Shown: positions 1 to 7,615, counted from the first letter of the stretch. The stretch is 9,799 nt of DNA from Cyclobacteriaceae bacterium (GCA_025363495.1 JANYDR010000031.1:1-9799); one strand, 5' to 3'. The notes: generated by a model not told the origin, from the sequence alone. A program made the numbers and translations.

Positions 1-1
1 A

Positions 2-490
2 TTTGCCAGGGTAGTATTGAAAGTAAAAAATGTCTGGAATGGATTGACTCCAGAAGAAAAAAAAGTAGCCCGCTTTAGTTTCGACGCAAGGTTCAAGTGC
101 AAAGACGGTCATTACAAACAAATTTTACAGAATTGCCATGCATTGTCAATAAGTCCCAAAGGAAAACCTTACGTGCTTCTTTTTGCCTCCACAGATATTA
201 CCCCTTACAAGAAAACGGAGGCTATGAACTATTCCTTCGAGGTAATACGTGGAGGACGTTTTGTAACCCTATTGGATGGCAGCATGCATGATGAGACGAT
301 GCCTCTTTCTGCCCGTGAAATTGAAGTCCTGCAACTAACATCCGAAGGGCATCCTGAAAAAATAATTGGCGATATGCTTTCTATAAGCACGGAAACCATC
401 AAAACTCATAGAAGAAACATGCTTCAGAAGACAGAAGCAAAAAATAGTGTAGAACTGGTACGCATTGGTATTGCCAATGGTTGGATCTGA
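2..490 (+). CDS. PAS-like / LuxR-family HTH transcriptional regulator, 5' partial
   Basis: This is the 3' part of a DNA-binding regulator. The frame is open from base 2, so the true start almost certainly lies before the window; the first in-window start, TTG at 17, is probably not used. Residues about 20-65 (counted from the TTG) read like the second half of a PAS fold: KCKDGHYK, a beta strand with YVLLFASTDITPYK, then a linker. Residues about 97-157 are a LuxR/GerE helix-turn-helix: LSAREIEVLQL opens it, and ISTETIKTHRRNMLQK is the recognition-helix region. PAS-LuxR proteins of this kind are common in Bacteroidota and usually act as cytoplasmic sensors or regulators. The ligand and target genes cannot be told from here. 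The gene converges on the large secreted nuclease gene 51 bases downstream, and no clear terminator separates them. The LuxR call is firm; the PAS call is moderate because the N-terminus is missing. Confidence 0.85.
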   Translation, partial: FARVVLKVKNVWNGLTPEEKKVARFSFDARFKCKDGHYKQILQNCHALSISPKGKPYVLLFASTDITPYKKTEAMNYSFEVIRGGRFVTLLDGSMHDETMPLSAREIEVLQLTSEGHPEKIIGDMLSISTETIKTHRRNMLQKTEAKNSVELVRIGIANGWI

Positions 491-541
491 AGATTTACCA
501 CGAAGCACAAAACACAAAGAAGACACTAACATAATGGCGAC
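491..541. repeat. A/C-rich intergenic spacer resembling a dispersed degenerate repeat
   Basis: This spacer between two convergent genes is built from irregular copies of a CACAAAG/CACGAAG-like unit (CCACGAAG, CACAAAAC, CACAAAG, AAGACAC). Similar sequence recurs between genes in many environmental bacterial genomes, as I recall. There is no stem-loop with a U-tract here, so I do not call a terminator. It is a compositional observation with no function assigned. Confidence 0.25.
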
Positions 542-3500
542 CTATTTCTTGATAAATTTTATCTGATGAACAGTAGCCGCATCGTGAATTTCCAACAGAT
601 AAAACCCTGAAGGGAGGTGATCGATTGAAGCTCGATAGAAATCACCATTCTTTTGAAACGCGATCGAATTAATCTGACCCATCATATCCAGTATAGATGA
701 ACCAATAATTTCATGTTCCATTCCCCGCACATCGACATAATTCAGAGCAGGGTTTGGGTAGACCATTATACTTTCTGACGCAGACTTCAAATCTCCTGCT
801 ACAATAACGGGGGCATCCAATGAAAAAGCACTGATGCAATCATCAACCCTTGCTTGAACACTATATACGCCAGGAGTGCCAATACTTAGCGTAACAGCTG
901 TCGCAGAGGGGACAATGACTCCGTTCAGGTACCATTGATTACCTTCTGACGCACTGGATGTTAAGAGGGGAGCTTCGGTGTTGGCGTTTGAAATTACTAT
1001 TGTTGGCTTAACCGGCTTAATGCAAAAGCTTTGATCAACGGGAGTTGCGGCAACATAATTTGAATTCCCGTCCTGGCTGGCCGTGATAGTTGTTCTGCCA
1101 GGTTTTATAATTGTTATCTGATTTCCGGTAATTGCTATTTTGTTGGATGTGGTCGAGTAACTTAAAGCTAATCCGGAACTCGCAGTGGCAGTTAATGCAA
1201 ACTCAGTATCACCAACTGTTTTATCGTCCAGTGCGGCAAATGTAATGGTCTGGTCATTCTTCGTGAACTGAAAGCGAGCAGAGACAGGTAAGTGATCTGA
1301 CGTCGAGTTCATATAATTGGAAACATAGTTCCTTGCATCCTCGACTGCGATAGAGCTGTTCACATATAAATTGGTCAATTCATTTGAGGTGATGATATGA
1401 TCGAGAAAACTGTTGGAATTCGGAAAACTATACGCTCCTGCCTGACTCAACGCATAGGTTAGAACATTGAAATTAGCAGCGTCATCTACAAATGGTTTAT
1501 AGGAAGATGCTGCCCCCACATTAATAGAGGCATCAACGTCATCGTTATAATCTCCTAAGAGAATAATATTATCGTTTGGGTAATTGGCCACAAGAGAATC
1601 ATGCAACACCTGCACATCATATTTTCTACGATCATAATCTACCTGTGCAGAGCCGGATTTAGCATGGACGTCAATCATTATTATTTTTTTTGTAATGCCG
1701 TTGACAGTAGCGTTAATGGTGATCATAAATGGAAGTCGCCCTGATGACCAAAAGCTGGAACTTGTACCTCCAGGATAAGAGGGAAGCGTAATAGTGCCTG
1801 CCTGAATATTGTCATATAACTTTGCAAACATTACTCTTGAGCTTAATATCTGAACTGTGCTTGTATTATAAATAAAACCAACTTTCTGTGGAGGGAAATT
1901 TGGATCCGGCGCTTGAAAGGAATACGACCAGCGTGGCGATAATATTTTGTCATAACCCAGAAGATTTGCCACCAATTGATTAAAGGCATCATCATCCGAC
2001 ACTTCCTCTACGCCGAAGATGTCGCTGTTAAGAGTCTGCATTACGGTAGTGACATTGCCGACCTGTAATGCATCATCGGTTGGTCCGAACTCATTACCGC
2101 CTGCATCTCTCGCATCAGTGCCAAAGAATTCTAAATTATAACACGTAACATCAAATGTTTCTGATTTTGGATAGGACGTGCCGATCAATGAACCATAAGA
2201 AGCATCCAGCCCGATACCTTTAAAATTAATGGAACCTGTCCAGCTTAATTTCTTTGATGCAGGGGAAAGCCGGACGTAAATTATTTTCCCTGATGAAGCA
2301 TCTGCCTGAGAGACTATCTGTGTTGCGCCAAATGCCGAGTTATCAGTTGAGACTTCATATCCATCTGGGGCCGATACGGTTATATCTCCATACCCATTTG
2401 ACACAAAGGTGAAATTCTGGGAAGCGGAATGACTTCCCGTTATGACATCTCTAAAAGAAAATGAAATGCGGGGCACATCGAGATAACTTGAAATATCTTC
2501 AATCTTCCAGTCATCGAACGTCCATCGTGAAGCTGCTGTAGTATTTGATGTATAGACCAACGCAATGTAGACAGATGACTTGGGAAGTATGATGTTGGAT
2601 GATTTCGTCCATAACGAGGAGTTGGTTGCTGGAAATTTTCCATCAATAGCAGTCCATGTTGCCAAGGCGGGATCACCGAAGCCAACATAGTCAGAAGAAT
2701 ATTTCAATTGCAATCCATCACCGTCAAACGCAGAGATCGTCCAAAACGAGAGCGCTGGAAAATCTACAAAGGCTGTAAGATCCAATAAGGGAGAGATAAG
2801 CCAATCTTCATTGTTTTGTGAAGTAGTTGCAAAGCCATTCATCTGGACCGCTTTATCGACAGTTGCAGCGGTACATCCCGCAAGGCATGAACGTCCGAAA
2901 TTGGTTGTTGCCCAAACCTGCTGACCAACTTTACTGTATTGAGTCCAGCCGCTGCTTGTTAGGAACGAAGCATCGTTAAAATTTTGATTAAACGGATCAA
3001 AGGACGTTGCAGAAAGCGCTATCTGCTTATCTGTTGCGCCAGCGGAAGAATGTGTAATCGTTCCTATCTGCACTCCTGCACTTCCACCCGGATTGAATTT
3101 TATATAAATCGTTTGAGGGGCGGCGGCTATCAAAAGAGTTCTGTTAATTGAAATTGTTGAAGCATAACTCACGTTATCTATGGAGATAAGAAAATTTCCT
3201 GACACCAATACACTGACATCCTGCGTTAAGTTATTGGCAATTATCGAATACGACATTGATGCTGACTGCTTTGCTTTGTCCGTCACGCCCGGAAAAATAA
3301 AAGAAGAGATTGAAGGAATAATAGCAGGCACCGTAGATATCGTTGTTGTTACATTCAACTCTGACGGACTGATTTGCAAATTACCAGGCGTATCCTCCCC
3401 TACCACATAGATGTCATAATTTGTAGATGCGTCCAGGCCAGTAATTGTTTTGGAAATATTGGTCAATGCTATTACCACTGATATAACCCCTTTTATTAAA

Positions 3501-4336
3501 ACATTATTACCACTATCATCAATACCCGCTTTTATCTGAGCGGCAGTTGGAGATACGGATGCATCGGCCAAAACAATATAGTACACTTTACCAATCTCAT
3601 TCTGGTTTACAATCAGGTCGAATTTATTTTCTGTAATGTTTGCAGACGCTGGATATCCAGTGGTAAATACCGGAGCGGTAACATCGGGCTCAATACTGCT
3701 CAGAGAATTCTGAGGTTGTGGGATACGTGTTATAAAATCATTTGCATTGTTATTACTGTCATAACCATTTCCTAAATACTCGTCAGCGCCTCCAGCAATC
3801 ATTGTAGCACCAGTCGATGATGCTTTACCTTTTCTTTCTGCAGAAGTCGTATTGGTAAGAACTGGAGCCGGCGCTGAACCTTCAGAACAATTTGCGGTAG
3901 GACCAAAACCAATTTCATCAACCAGACTTCCCGGACACGCACCCGTGAGAGCTGTGGTGGAACTTACGAGAGCAACTTTGCCTGAAGTTCCTGAAATAGC
4001 AATTGTTCCCGTGGCATCGGGTGTAGGTAAACTGACTGTTCCTCCGGTGCCGATTGCTTCCTGGATTAGGTAATAACTTTTAGGCGCGATAGATCCTGAC
4101 AAGTTTGTTACTTGCCATGTGCCGCTTCCTGTCGCCGCTATATATTGGACGCTCCAGCCTGTTAGAGAGACAGGTGAGTTTGTCGGATTATAAAGCTCGA
4201 TAAAATCATTTTTGTAGATGGCACCAGCGTTACCGCCTCCACCATAGACCTCGCTTATCACTACATGCTGGGCTGATGCCTTATGGTCAAATAATATTAA
4301 AACAACTAAGGTGGCAGATTGTAATATTCTTTTCAT
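542..4336 (-). CDS. Secreted multidomain nuclease: lamin-tail + EEP domain + T9SS sorting domain
   Basis: A 1264-residue exported protein that probably cleaves extracellular nucleic acid or another phosphodiester. Residues 1-22 are a Sec signal peptide (cleavage near ASA|Q). A lamin-tail domain follows at about 24-155 (VVISEVYGGGG, DFIELYNP), then an Fn3-like domain at about 218-332. A Bacteroidota beta-sandwich module occurs twice, at about 340-446 and 622-720, on either side of a choice-of-anchor-J-like domain (about 448-615; DWLISP, FDDWKIED). The EEP domain (about 725-1024) keeps its expected catalytic set: N734, E778, H891, D929 and N931 (GDYND), D979/H980, D1014/H1015 (SDH). A Big-like domain (about 1027-1106) and an Ig-like domain (about 1108-1180) lead to a type A T9SS tail at about 1187-1264 (VYPNPALNYVDV, ending KFIKK). 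The ATG at 4336 directly precedes the signal peptide, so the start is secure. DNase activity is inferred; some EEP enzymes act on phospholipids or sugar phosphates. Confidence 0.93.
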   Translation of the reverse strand: MKRILQSATLVVLILFDHKASAQHVVISEVYGGGGNAGAIYKNDFIELYNPTNSPVSLTGWSVQYIAATGSGTWQVTNLSGSIAPKSYYLIQEAIGTGGTVSLPTPDATGTIAISGTSGKVALVSSTTALTGACPGSLVDEIGFGPTANCSEGSAPAPVLTNTTSAERKGKASSTGATMIAGGADEYLGNGYDSNNNANDFITRIPQPQNSLSSIEPDVTAPVFTTGYPASANITENKFDLIVNQNEIGKVYYIVLADASVSPTAAQIKAGIDDSGNNVLIKGVISVVIALTNISKTITGLDASTNYDIYVVGEDTPGNLQISPSELNVTTTISTVPAIIPSISSFIFPGVTDKAKQSASMSYSIIANNLTQDVSVLVSGNFLISIDNVSYASTISINRTLLIAAAPQTIYIKFNPGGSAGVQIGTITHSSAGATDKQIALSATSFDPFNQNFNDASFLTSSGWTQYSKVGQQVWATTNFGRSCLAGCTAATVDKAVQMNGFATTSQNNEDWLISPLLDLTAFVDFPALSFWTISAFDGDGLQLKYSSDYVGFGDPALATWTAIDGKFPATNSSLWTKSSNIILPKSSVYIALVYTSNTTAASRWTFDDWKIEDISSYLDVPRISFSFRDVITGSHSASQNFTFVSNGYGDITVSAPDGYEVSTDNSAFGATQIVSQADASSGKIIYVRLSPASKKLSWTGSINFKGIGLDASYGSLIGTSYPKSETFDVTCYNLEFFGTDARDAGGNEFGPTDDALQVGNVTTVMQTLNSDIFGVEEVSDDDAFNQLVANLLGYDKILSPRWSYSFQAPDPNFPPQKVGFIYNTSTVQILSSRVMFAKLYDNIQAGTITLPSYPGGTSSSFWSSGRLPFMITINATVNGITKKIIMIDVHAKSGSAQVDYDRRKYDVQVLHDSLVANYPNDNIILLGDYNDDVDASINVGAASSYKPFVDDAANFNVLTYALSQAGAYSFPNSNSFLDHIITSNELTNLYVNSSIAVEDARNYVSNYMNSTSDHLPVSARFQFTKNDQTITFAALDDKTVGDTEFALTATASSGLALSYSTTSNKIAITGNQITIIKPGRTTITASQDGNSNYVAATPVDQSFCIKPVKPTIVISNANTEAPLLTSSASEGNQWYLNGVIVPSATAVTLSIGTPGVYSVQARVDDCISAFSLDAPVIVAGDLKSASESIMVYPNPALNYVDVRGMEHEIIGSSILDMMGQINSIAFQKNGDFYRASIDHLPSGFYLLEIHDAATVHQIKFIKK

Positions 4337-4461
4337 AGTCAGTTTTTTTATTTACAAACGAAGACAAGGCGCGTTGATGAGAAAACTCCAACACTGGCCA
4401 GGAATAAAACTAATCATGTTATGATTTCTTCGTCGTTCGGAAAACCTGACATTCTGCAAAC

Positions 4462-4492
4462 AAAAAAGCCACCGATCGGGGCGATCGGTGGC
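4462..4492 (-). terminator. Rho-independent terminator of the broken minus-strand gene
   Basis: A perfect 11-bp stem, GCCACCGATCG (4468-4478) with CGATCGGTGGC (4482-4492), closes on a 3-base loop. On the minus strand the stem is followed by six T (plus-strand A at 4462-4467); on the plus strand the tail is poor. It therefore ends transcripts running leftward, and lies 23 bases past the stop codon of the gene remnant at 4516-4915. It also insulates the nuclease gene, whose start is at 4336. Confidence 0.88.
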
Positions 4493-4515
4493 TCTTAACA
4501 AACTATTAAGTGAAA

Positions 4516-4915
4516 TTATTTCGTAAAACTAAAAACGTTCTGCCCTTTCAGTGATGCAACTCTTCCTCCACTCAAGGTAGTCTTCGTCCAGGTCAGGGTC
4601 AATTTCAATGTAGTATCCGTCACCTCAACGTTCACTTCTATTCCATCGTCTCGTTTAAATTTTGTACCATCGGTGGCTGTGAACGACCATGTCCCAGATG
4701 AAGGCCAAACCGATCCACCATTCGTTGCTGTGAAAGTTGAGCCATCAAATTTAATCGTGAGACCTTTGTAAACACCCGACTGGTCTACGCCGTCAACACT
4801 TACGCTTTGTATTTTCCAAGTCGCGGCTGTCAGTTTTGTTTTTTACAGCATCCTGGGCGCTCGAGGTGGCTGGCGATGAATTTGATCTGATGTACGGCAA
4901 TGCGATCTTGTATTC
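4516..4915 (-). pseudogene. Truncated, frameshifted C-terminal part of a probable secreted protein/lipoprotein
   Basis: The minus strand carries 108 sense codons (4842 to 4519) ending in TAA at 4516-4518, with no plausible start. The product looks real: LTAATWKIQSVSVDGVDQ, KGLTIKFDGSTFTATNGG, VWPSSGTWSFT, a repeated beta-strand/Trp pattern, then LTLTWTKTTLSGGR and NVFSFTK at the end. I recall this style from small Bacteroidota outer-membrane lipoproteins with a lipocalin-like C-terminal domain, but I cannot name the family. An in-frame stop at 4843-4845 sits in a run of six A (minus strand, 4844-4839). Removing one A would join the frame to an open stretch upstream (4915-4846) reading SNSSPATSSAQDAVK, a typical low-complexity linker. 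No signal peptide or lipobox is seen, because the N-terminus is missing where it meets the LytTR remnant. The intact terminator behind it supports a once-functional gene. A sequencing error in the A-run is possible, but would not restore the missing N-terminus. Confidence 0.72.
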
Positions 4916-5457
4916 TTAAAAGATATATCCCTGTAGTTATTTTTACGACTGCATTTCCCGACTATGCAGTTCGCGCCATCAAGTACGCTTGCCTTGAGTA
5001 CCTTTTAAAACCAATACAACAGGATGAATTAATTGAGGCGATCCGAAAATTCAAGGAAAAAAGCACACTCGTGGCCCATCCTCAGCAAATTGAAACTCTT
5101 TTGCATAATCTTAAGGAGCCGAACAAACCAAAACTCTGTATACCCATTTCAGGAGGGTTCGCTTATTTAAATAAATCAGAAATCGTAATGTGCAAGGCGG
5201 AGGCAAATTACACGCTTATTTACGGCCTCGGCGGCGAGAAGCTGCTGTGTTCCAAAAACATCGGATCGATTGAAGAGATGCTCGATGATGAAAATATGGT
5301 GCGGTGCCATAAGTCGTATCTTATTAATATAAACTATGTTAAAAAAATTCAAACCAGGGATGACTGCCGCGCCTATCTTACCGATGGACTTTTCGCCGAA
5401 ATTTCACAACGAAAAAAAGAAGAACTCCGAGAGAAACTCCGAAAACTCGGCTCATAA
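4900..5457 (+). CDS. LytTR-family response regulator lacking the N-terminal half of its receiver domain
   Basis: A 185-residue open frame from ATG 4900. Residues about 10-60 are only the end of a receiver domain: IPVVIFTTAFPDYAVRAIKY is beta4 with its conserved Thr plus alpha4, and LEYLLKP is beta5 with the conserved Lys. The acidic pocket and phosphoacceptor Asp are absent; intact relatives are about 230-250 residues. Residues about 83-183 form a complete LytTR DNA-binding domain (YLNKSEIVMCKAEANYT; VRCHKSYLININYVKKI; ISQRKKEELREKL). In another frame, bases 4901-4918 read CDLVFL, like the beta3 strand that normally carries the Asp, which suggests an out-of-frame deletion near 4910-4920. The ATG overlaps the head-to-head pseudogene, and I see no promoter or ribosome-binding site, so expression is doubtful. 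Normally such a gene sits next to a LytS-type kinase; none is here. It is either a pseudogene or a phosphorylation-independent DNA-binding remnant. Confidence 0.8.
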   Translation: MRSCILKRYIPVVIFTTAFPDYAVRAIKYACLEYLLKPIQQDELIEAIRKFKEKSTLVAHPQQIETLLHNLKEPNKPKLCIPISGGFAYLNKSEIVMCKAEANYTLIYGLGGEKLLCSKNIGSIEEMLDDENMVRCHKSYLININYVKKIQTRDDCRAYLTDGLFAEISQRKKEELREKLRKLGS

Positions 5458-5458
5458 T

Positions 5459-5488
5459 AAAAGCCAGTGAAAGTGTCACTGGCTTTTT
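5459..5488. terminator. Bidirectional rho-independent terminator between lytTR remnant and icd
   Basis: AAAAGCCAGTGA (5459-5470) pairs with TCACTGGCTTTT (5476-5487) around a 5-base loop; the GC-containing core is 8 bp. T-rich tails exist on both strands: TTTTTATTTT to the right on plus, TTTTATTA on minus. It begins just after the LytTR stop and lies 22 bases beyond the icd stop, so it serves both convergent genes. Confidence 0.9.
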
Positions 5489-5510
5489 ATTTTATTGCAA
5501 TAAACTTCTG

Positions 5511-6737
5511 TTACATTCCCTTCACAACTTCTTTAGCAAATTCCGAACATTTCAACAGCGTTGCCCCCTCCATCTGACGATGGAAATCATACGTAACACG
5601 TTTGGAAGCAATCGCATTTTCCAGTCCCTTGTAAATCAATTCGGAAACTTCCAGCCAGCCCATGTATTCAAACATCATGGCGCCTGAAAGAATTACCGAA
5701 CCAGGATTAACTTTATCCTGACCAGCATACTTAGGCGCTGTTCCATGAGTCGCTTCGAAGATTGCAAAACCAGATTGGTAGTTGATATTTCCACCTGGCG
5801 CAATACCAATACCACCTACAATGGCAGCGAGTGCATCTGAAATATAATCTCCATTTAAATTAAGAGTCGCAACCACCGAATATTCATCAGGACGCAACAA
5901 GATCTGTTGCAAGAATGCATCTGCGATAGAATCTTTAATGATCAATTCATGACCATCTTTCTTAATAACCTGCCATGGACCACCATCAATTTCGACAGCA
6001 CCGTACTCACGCTTCGCAAGAGCATAACCCCAGTCACGGAAACCTCCTTCAGTGAACTTCATGATATTCCCTTTGTGCACCAATGTCAGGCTGGGCTTCT
6101 TGTGCTTAAGAGCAAAGTCCAACGCTGATCTTACAAGTCGTTCCGTTCCTTCAATAGAAACCGGTTTGATGCCAATACCGGATGTTTCAGGAAAACGTAT
6201 TTTCTTATATTGTTTAGGAAAGGATTCTTTGAAATAAGACATGAATTTCTTGTTGTCTGCAGAACCCTGCTCAAATTCTATACCCGCATAAATGTCTTCT
6301 GTATTTTCGCGGAAGATTGTCATGTCGGTTTTCTGAGGTTCCTTAACAGGAGAAGGAACACCCTTGAACCAGCGTACAGGACGCAAACAAGCATATAGAT
6401 CCAGGTCCTGACGCAGCGCCACGTTTAATGAACGGATACCACCGCCAACCGGAGTTGTCAATGGTCCTTTTATACCAACAAGATATTCCTTGAATGCAGC
6501 CAGCGTTTCTTCCGGCATCCAGTTACCAGTTTTATTAAAAGCTTTTTCACCAGCAAGAACTTCTTTCCACTGGATTTTCTTTTTGCCGTTGTATGCTTTC
6601 TCTACTGCTGCATCAAATACTAATTGTGATGCTGGCCAAATATCCACACCTGTTCCGTCACCTTCGATGAAGGGTATTACTGGCTGGTCTGGTACGGTAA
6701 GTATTCCGTTCTTAATGCTGATTTTCTGGTCACTCAT
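5511..6737 (-). CDS. icd: NADP-dependent isocitrate dehydrogenase
   Basis: Converts isocitrate to 2-oxoglutarate and CO2 with reduction of NADP+, in the cytoplasm as a TCA-cycle step. The product is 408 residues, close to the 416 of E. coli Icd, and aligns by eye almost throughout. Visible substrate residues are S103 and N105 in GGGIRSLNVALRQ, R109, R119, R143 (FRENTEDIYAG), Y150 and K222. The metal-binding Asp residues are D297 and D301 (NLNGDYISDALA). NADP preference is indicated by THGTAPKYAGQ, where K336 and Y337 match E. coli K344/Y345. I chose the ATG at 6737 (MSDQKISIKNG): the frame continues to an ATG at 6803, but those 22 residues match nothing in the family and would cover a possible promoter. 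S103 corresponds to the serine phosphorylated by AceK in enterics, but no aceK is present here, so this control is not implied. The gene is monocistronic, with its own terminator. Confidence 0.97.
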   Translation of the reverse strand: MSDQKISIKNGILTVPDQPVIPFIEGDGTGVDIWPASQLVFDAAVEKAYNGKKKIQWKEVLAGEKAFNKTGNWMPEETLAAFKEYLVGIKGPLTTPVGGGIRSLNVALRQDLDLYACLRPVRWFKGVPSPVKEPQKTDMTIFRENTEDIYAGIEFEQGSADNKKFMSYFKESFPKQYKKIRFPETSGIGIKPVSIEGTERLVRSALDFALKHKKPSLTLVHKGNIMKFTEGGFRDWGYALAKREYGAVEIDGGPWQVIKKDGHELIIKDSIADAFLQQILLRPDEYSVVATLNLNGDYISDALAAIVGGIGIAPGGNINYQSGFAIFEATHGTAPKYAGQDKVNPGSVILSGAMMFEYMGWLEVSELIYKGLENAIASKRVTYDFHRQMEGATLLKCSEFAKEVVKGM

Positions 6738-6780
6738 GGTTATACGTGTTGAAGTAGTTATGTTGCATTGATTTGAGGGC

Positions 6781-6807
6781 CGAAGATAGAAAATTACGGC
6801 CATCCAA
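6781..6807 (-). promoter_or_regulatory. Candidate promoter of icd
   Basis: On the minus strand TATCTTCG (6788-6781) matches the Bacteroidota -7 box TAnnTTTG at all but one fixed position. A TTG (6807-6805) lies 16 bases before it, slightly short of the usual 19-21. Transcription would begin about 35-40 bases before the icd ATG at 6737. It is within the 117-base divergent gap shared with the CAP gene. Weak evidence. Confidence 0.3.
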
Positions 6808-6838
6808 AAAGATTTTTTACATGCCGGCGTTAGTATCC

Positions 6839-6844
6839 GGAGAG
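6839..6844 (+). promoter_or_regulatory. Ribosome-binding site of the CAP-domain gene
   Basis: GGAGAG lies 10 bases before the ATG at 6855. It is one of the few Shine-Dalgarno-like sequences in the window and supports that start, which also begins directly with the signal peptide. Confidence 0.5.
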
Positions 6845-6854
6845 CCTCAATTTT

Positions 6855-7433
6855 ATGAAAATACTCGGTTTTTTGTCCTTTTGGTTACTCTTGTCTGTTT
6901 CTCAACAACATGCTGTCCCTGATGAAGAAGGCGTTTGTCTTTCTGCTGAAGAAAAAAACTTGTATGAGCTTATTATGGCCTACCGCAAGAGCAAGAAACT
7001 GAAGTCCATACCTTATTCAGCCAAGCTCTCAAAGGTTGCCCAGACACATGTGCGTGATCTGACCGAAAACTATACCTATGAAAAAGATGCGACCTGTAAT
7101 CCACACAGTTGGTCTGACAAAGGGAAGTGGTCTTCGTGCTGCTACACTGGTGATCATAAAAAAGCTGCTTGCATGTGGGATAAACCGAAAGAGATCTCGG
7201 GTTATGAAAGTGCTGGCTATGAGATTGCGTATTATAGTTCGGGAGGCGCTTCTGCAGTAGAAGGTCTTGAAGGATGGAAGAAGAGTTCGGGACACAATCC
7301 ATTATTGATTAACTCCGAAAGCTGGAGTAAGCTGGAATGGAAAAGTATTGGCGTTGGGATTTATGAGCAGTATGCGGTGGTATGGTTTGGGGAGATGGAA
7401 GATAAGTCGACGATGAAGATATGCGAGCAGTGA
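6855..7433 (+). CDS. Secreted CAP-domain (SCP/PR-1-like) protein
   Basis: A 192-residue exported protein. Residues 1 to about 20 are a signal peptide (MKILGFLSFWLLLSVSQQHA). A CAP/cysteine-rich secretory fold fills the rest: an N-terminal helix (EEKNLYELIMAYRKSKKL), SKVAQTHVRDL, NPHSW, YEIAYY, a SGHN segment, and IGVGIYEQYAVVWFGE as the last strands. The usual cavity residues are visible as H65 or H84, E123 and H147, so the site looks complete. Six cysteines (C28, C81, C95, C96, C106, C190) could make three disulfides, consistent with export. There is no lipobox and no T9SS tail, so it is likely periplasmic or released. CAP proteins bind lipids or sterols, or have protease-like roles in other systems; the bacterial function is mostly unknown and I assign none. 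It is divergent from icd and convergent with panB; proximity to icd does not indicate a shared pathway. Confidence 0.88.
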   Translation: MKILGFLSFWLLLSVSQQHAVPDEEGVCLSAEEKNLYELIMAYRKSKKLKSIPYSAKLSKVAQTHVRDLTENYTYEKDATCNPHSWSDKGKWSSCCYTGDHKKAACMWDKPKEISGYESAGYEIAYYSSGGASAVEGLEGWKKSSGHNPLLINSESWSKLEWKSIGVGIYEQYAVVWFGEMEDKSTMKICEQ

Positions 7434-7504
7434 ATTCAAAGCGCAAGAGTGAAACCAGTGGGCGATTAAGTCTGGACAAGATTTCCAGCATTATATGATT
7501 GGTA

Positions 7505-7530
7505 TAATGAAGCCTTCGGCTTCTGCATTA
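7505..7530. terminator. Hairpin between convergent CAP gene and panB, possible weak terminator
   Basis: GAAGCC (7509-7514) pairs with GGCTTC (7518-7523) around a 3-base loop, and TAAT (7505-7508) can pair with ATTA (7527-7530) across a small bulge. No T-run follows on either strand, so intrinsic termination is uncertain. Its place in a 182-base gap between convergent genes is where a terminator is expected. Confidence 0.3.
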
Positions 7531-7615
7531 ACCAGTGATAAAATTCAGCTTTGAGCTCAAAAGCTAGCGATCCTGTTCATCCTTTAATTCTATAAATCCT
7601 ATTCAAGACAATTTA

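Noticed and set aside
3180..4073. Plus-strand open frames of 70-80 codons inside the nuclease gene
   Set aside because: They are antisense to a clearly coding 1264-codon gene, and show no domain character or start signals.
4669..4678. ATCGGTGGCT shared by the terminator arm (4484-4493) and the pseudogene coding sequence
   Set aside because: A ten-base match in 10 kb with no flanking similarity is easily chance and does not indicate a transposition footprint.
5802..6128. AceK-type control of isocitrate dehydrogenase from the conserved IRSLNV serine
   Set aside because: That serine is a substrate-binding residue in the family at large; no kinase/phosphatase gene or glyoxylate genes are nearby.
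6738..6803. N-terminal extension of isocitrate dehydrogenase from the ATG at 6803
   Set aside because: The extra 22 residues have no family counterpart and would overlap the possible promoter; MSDQKISIKNG at 6737 gives the normal length.
7550..7561. 12-base palindrome TTTGAGCTCAAA downstream of the CAP gene
   Set aside because: Short, AT-rich, no loop or T-tail and no paired copy; it may be chance, so it is not listed as a site.
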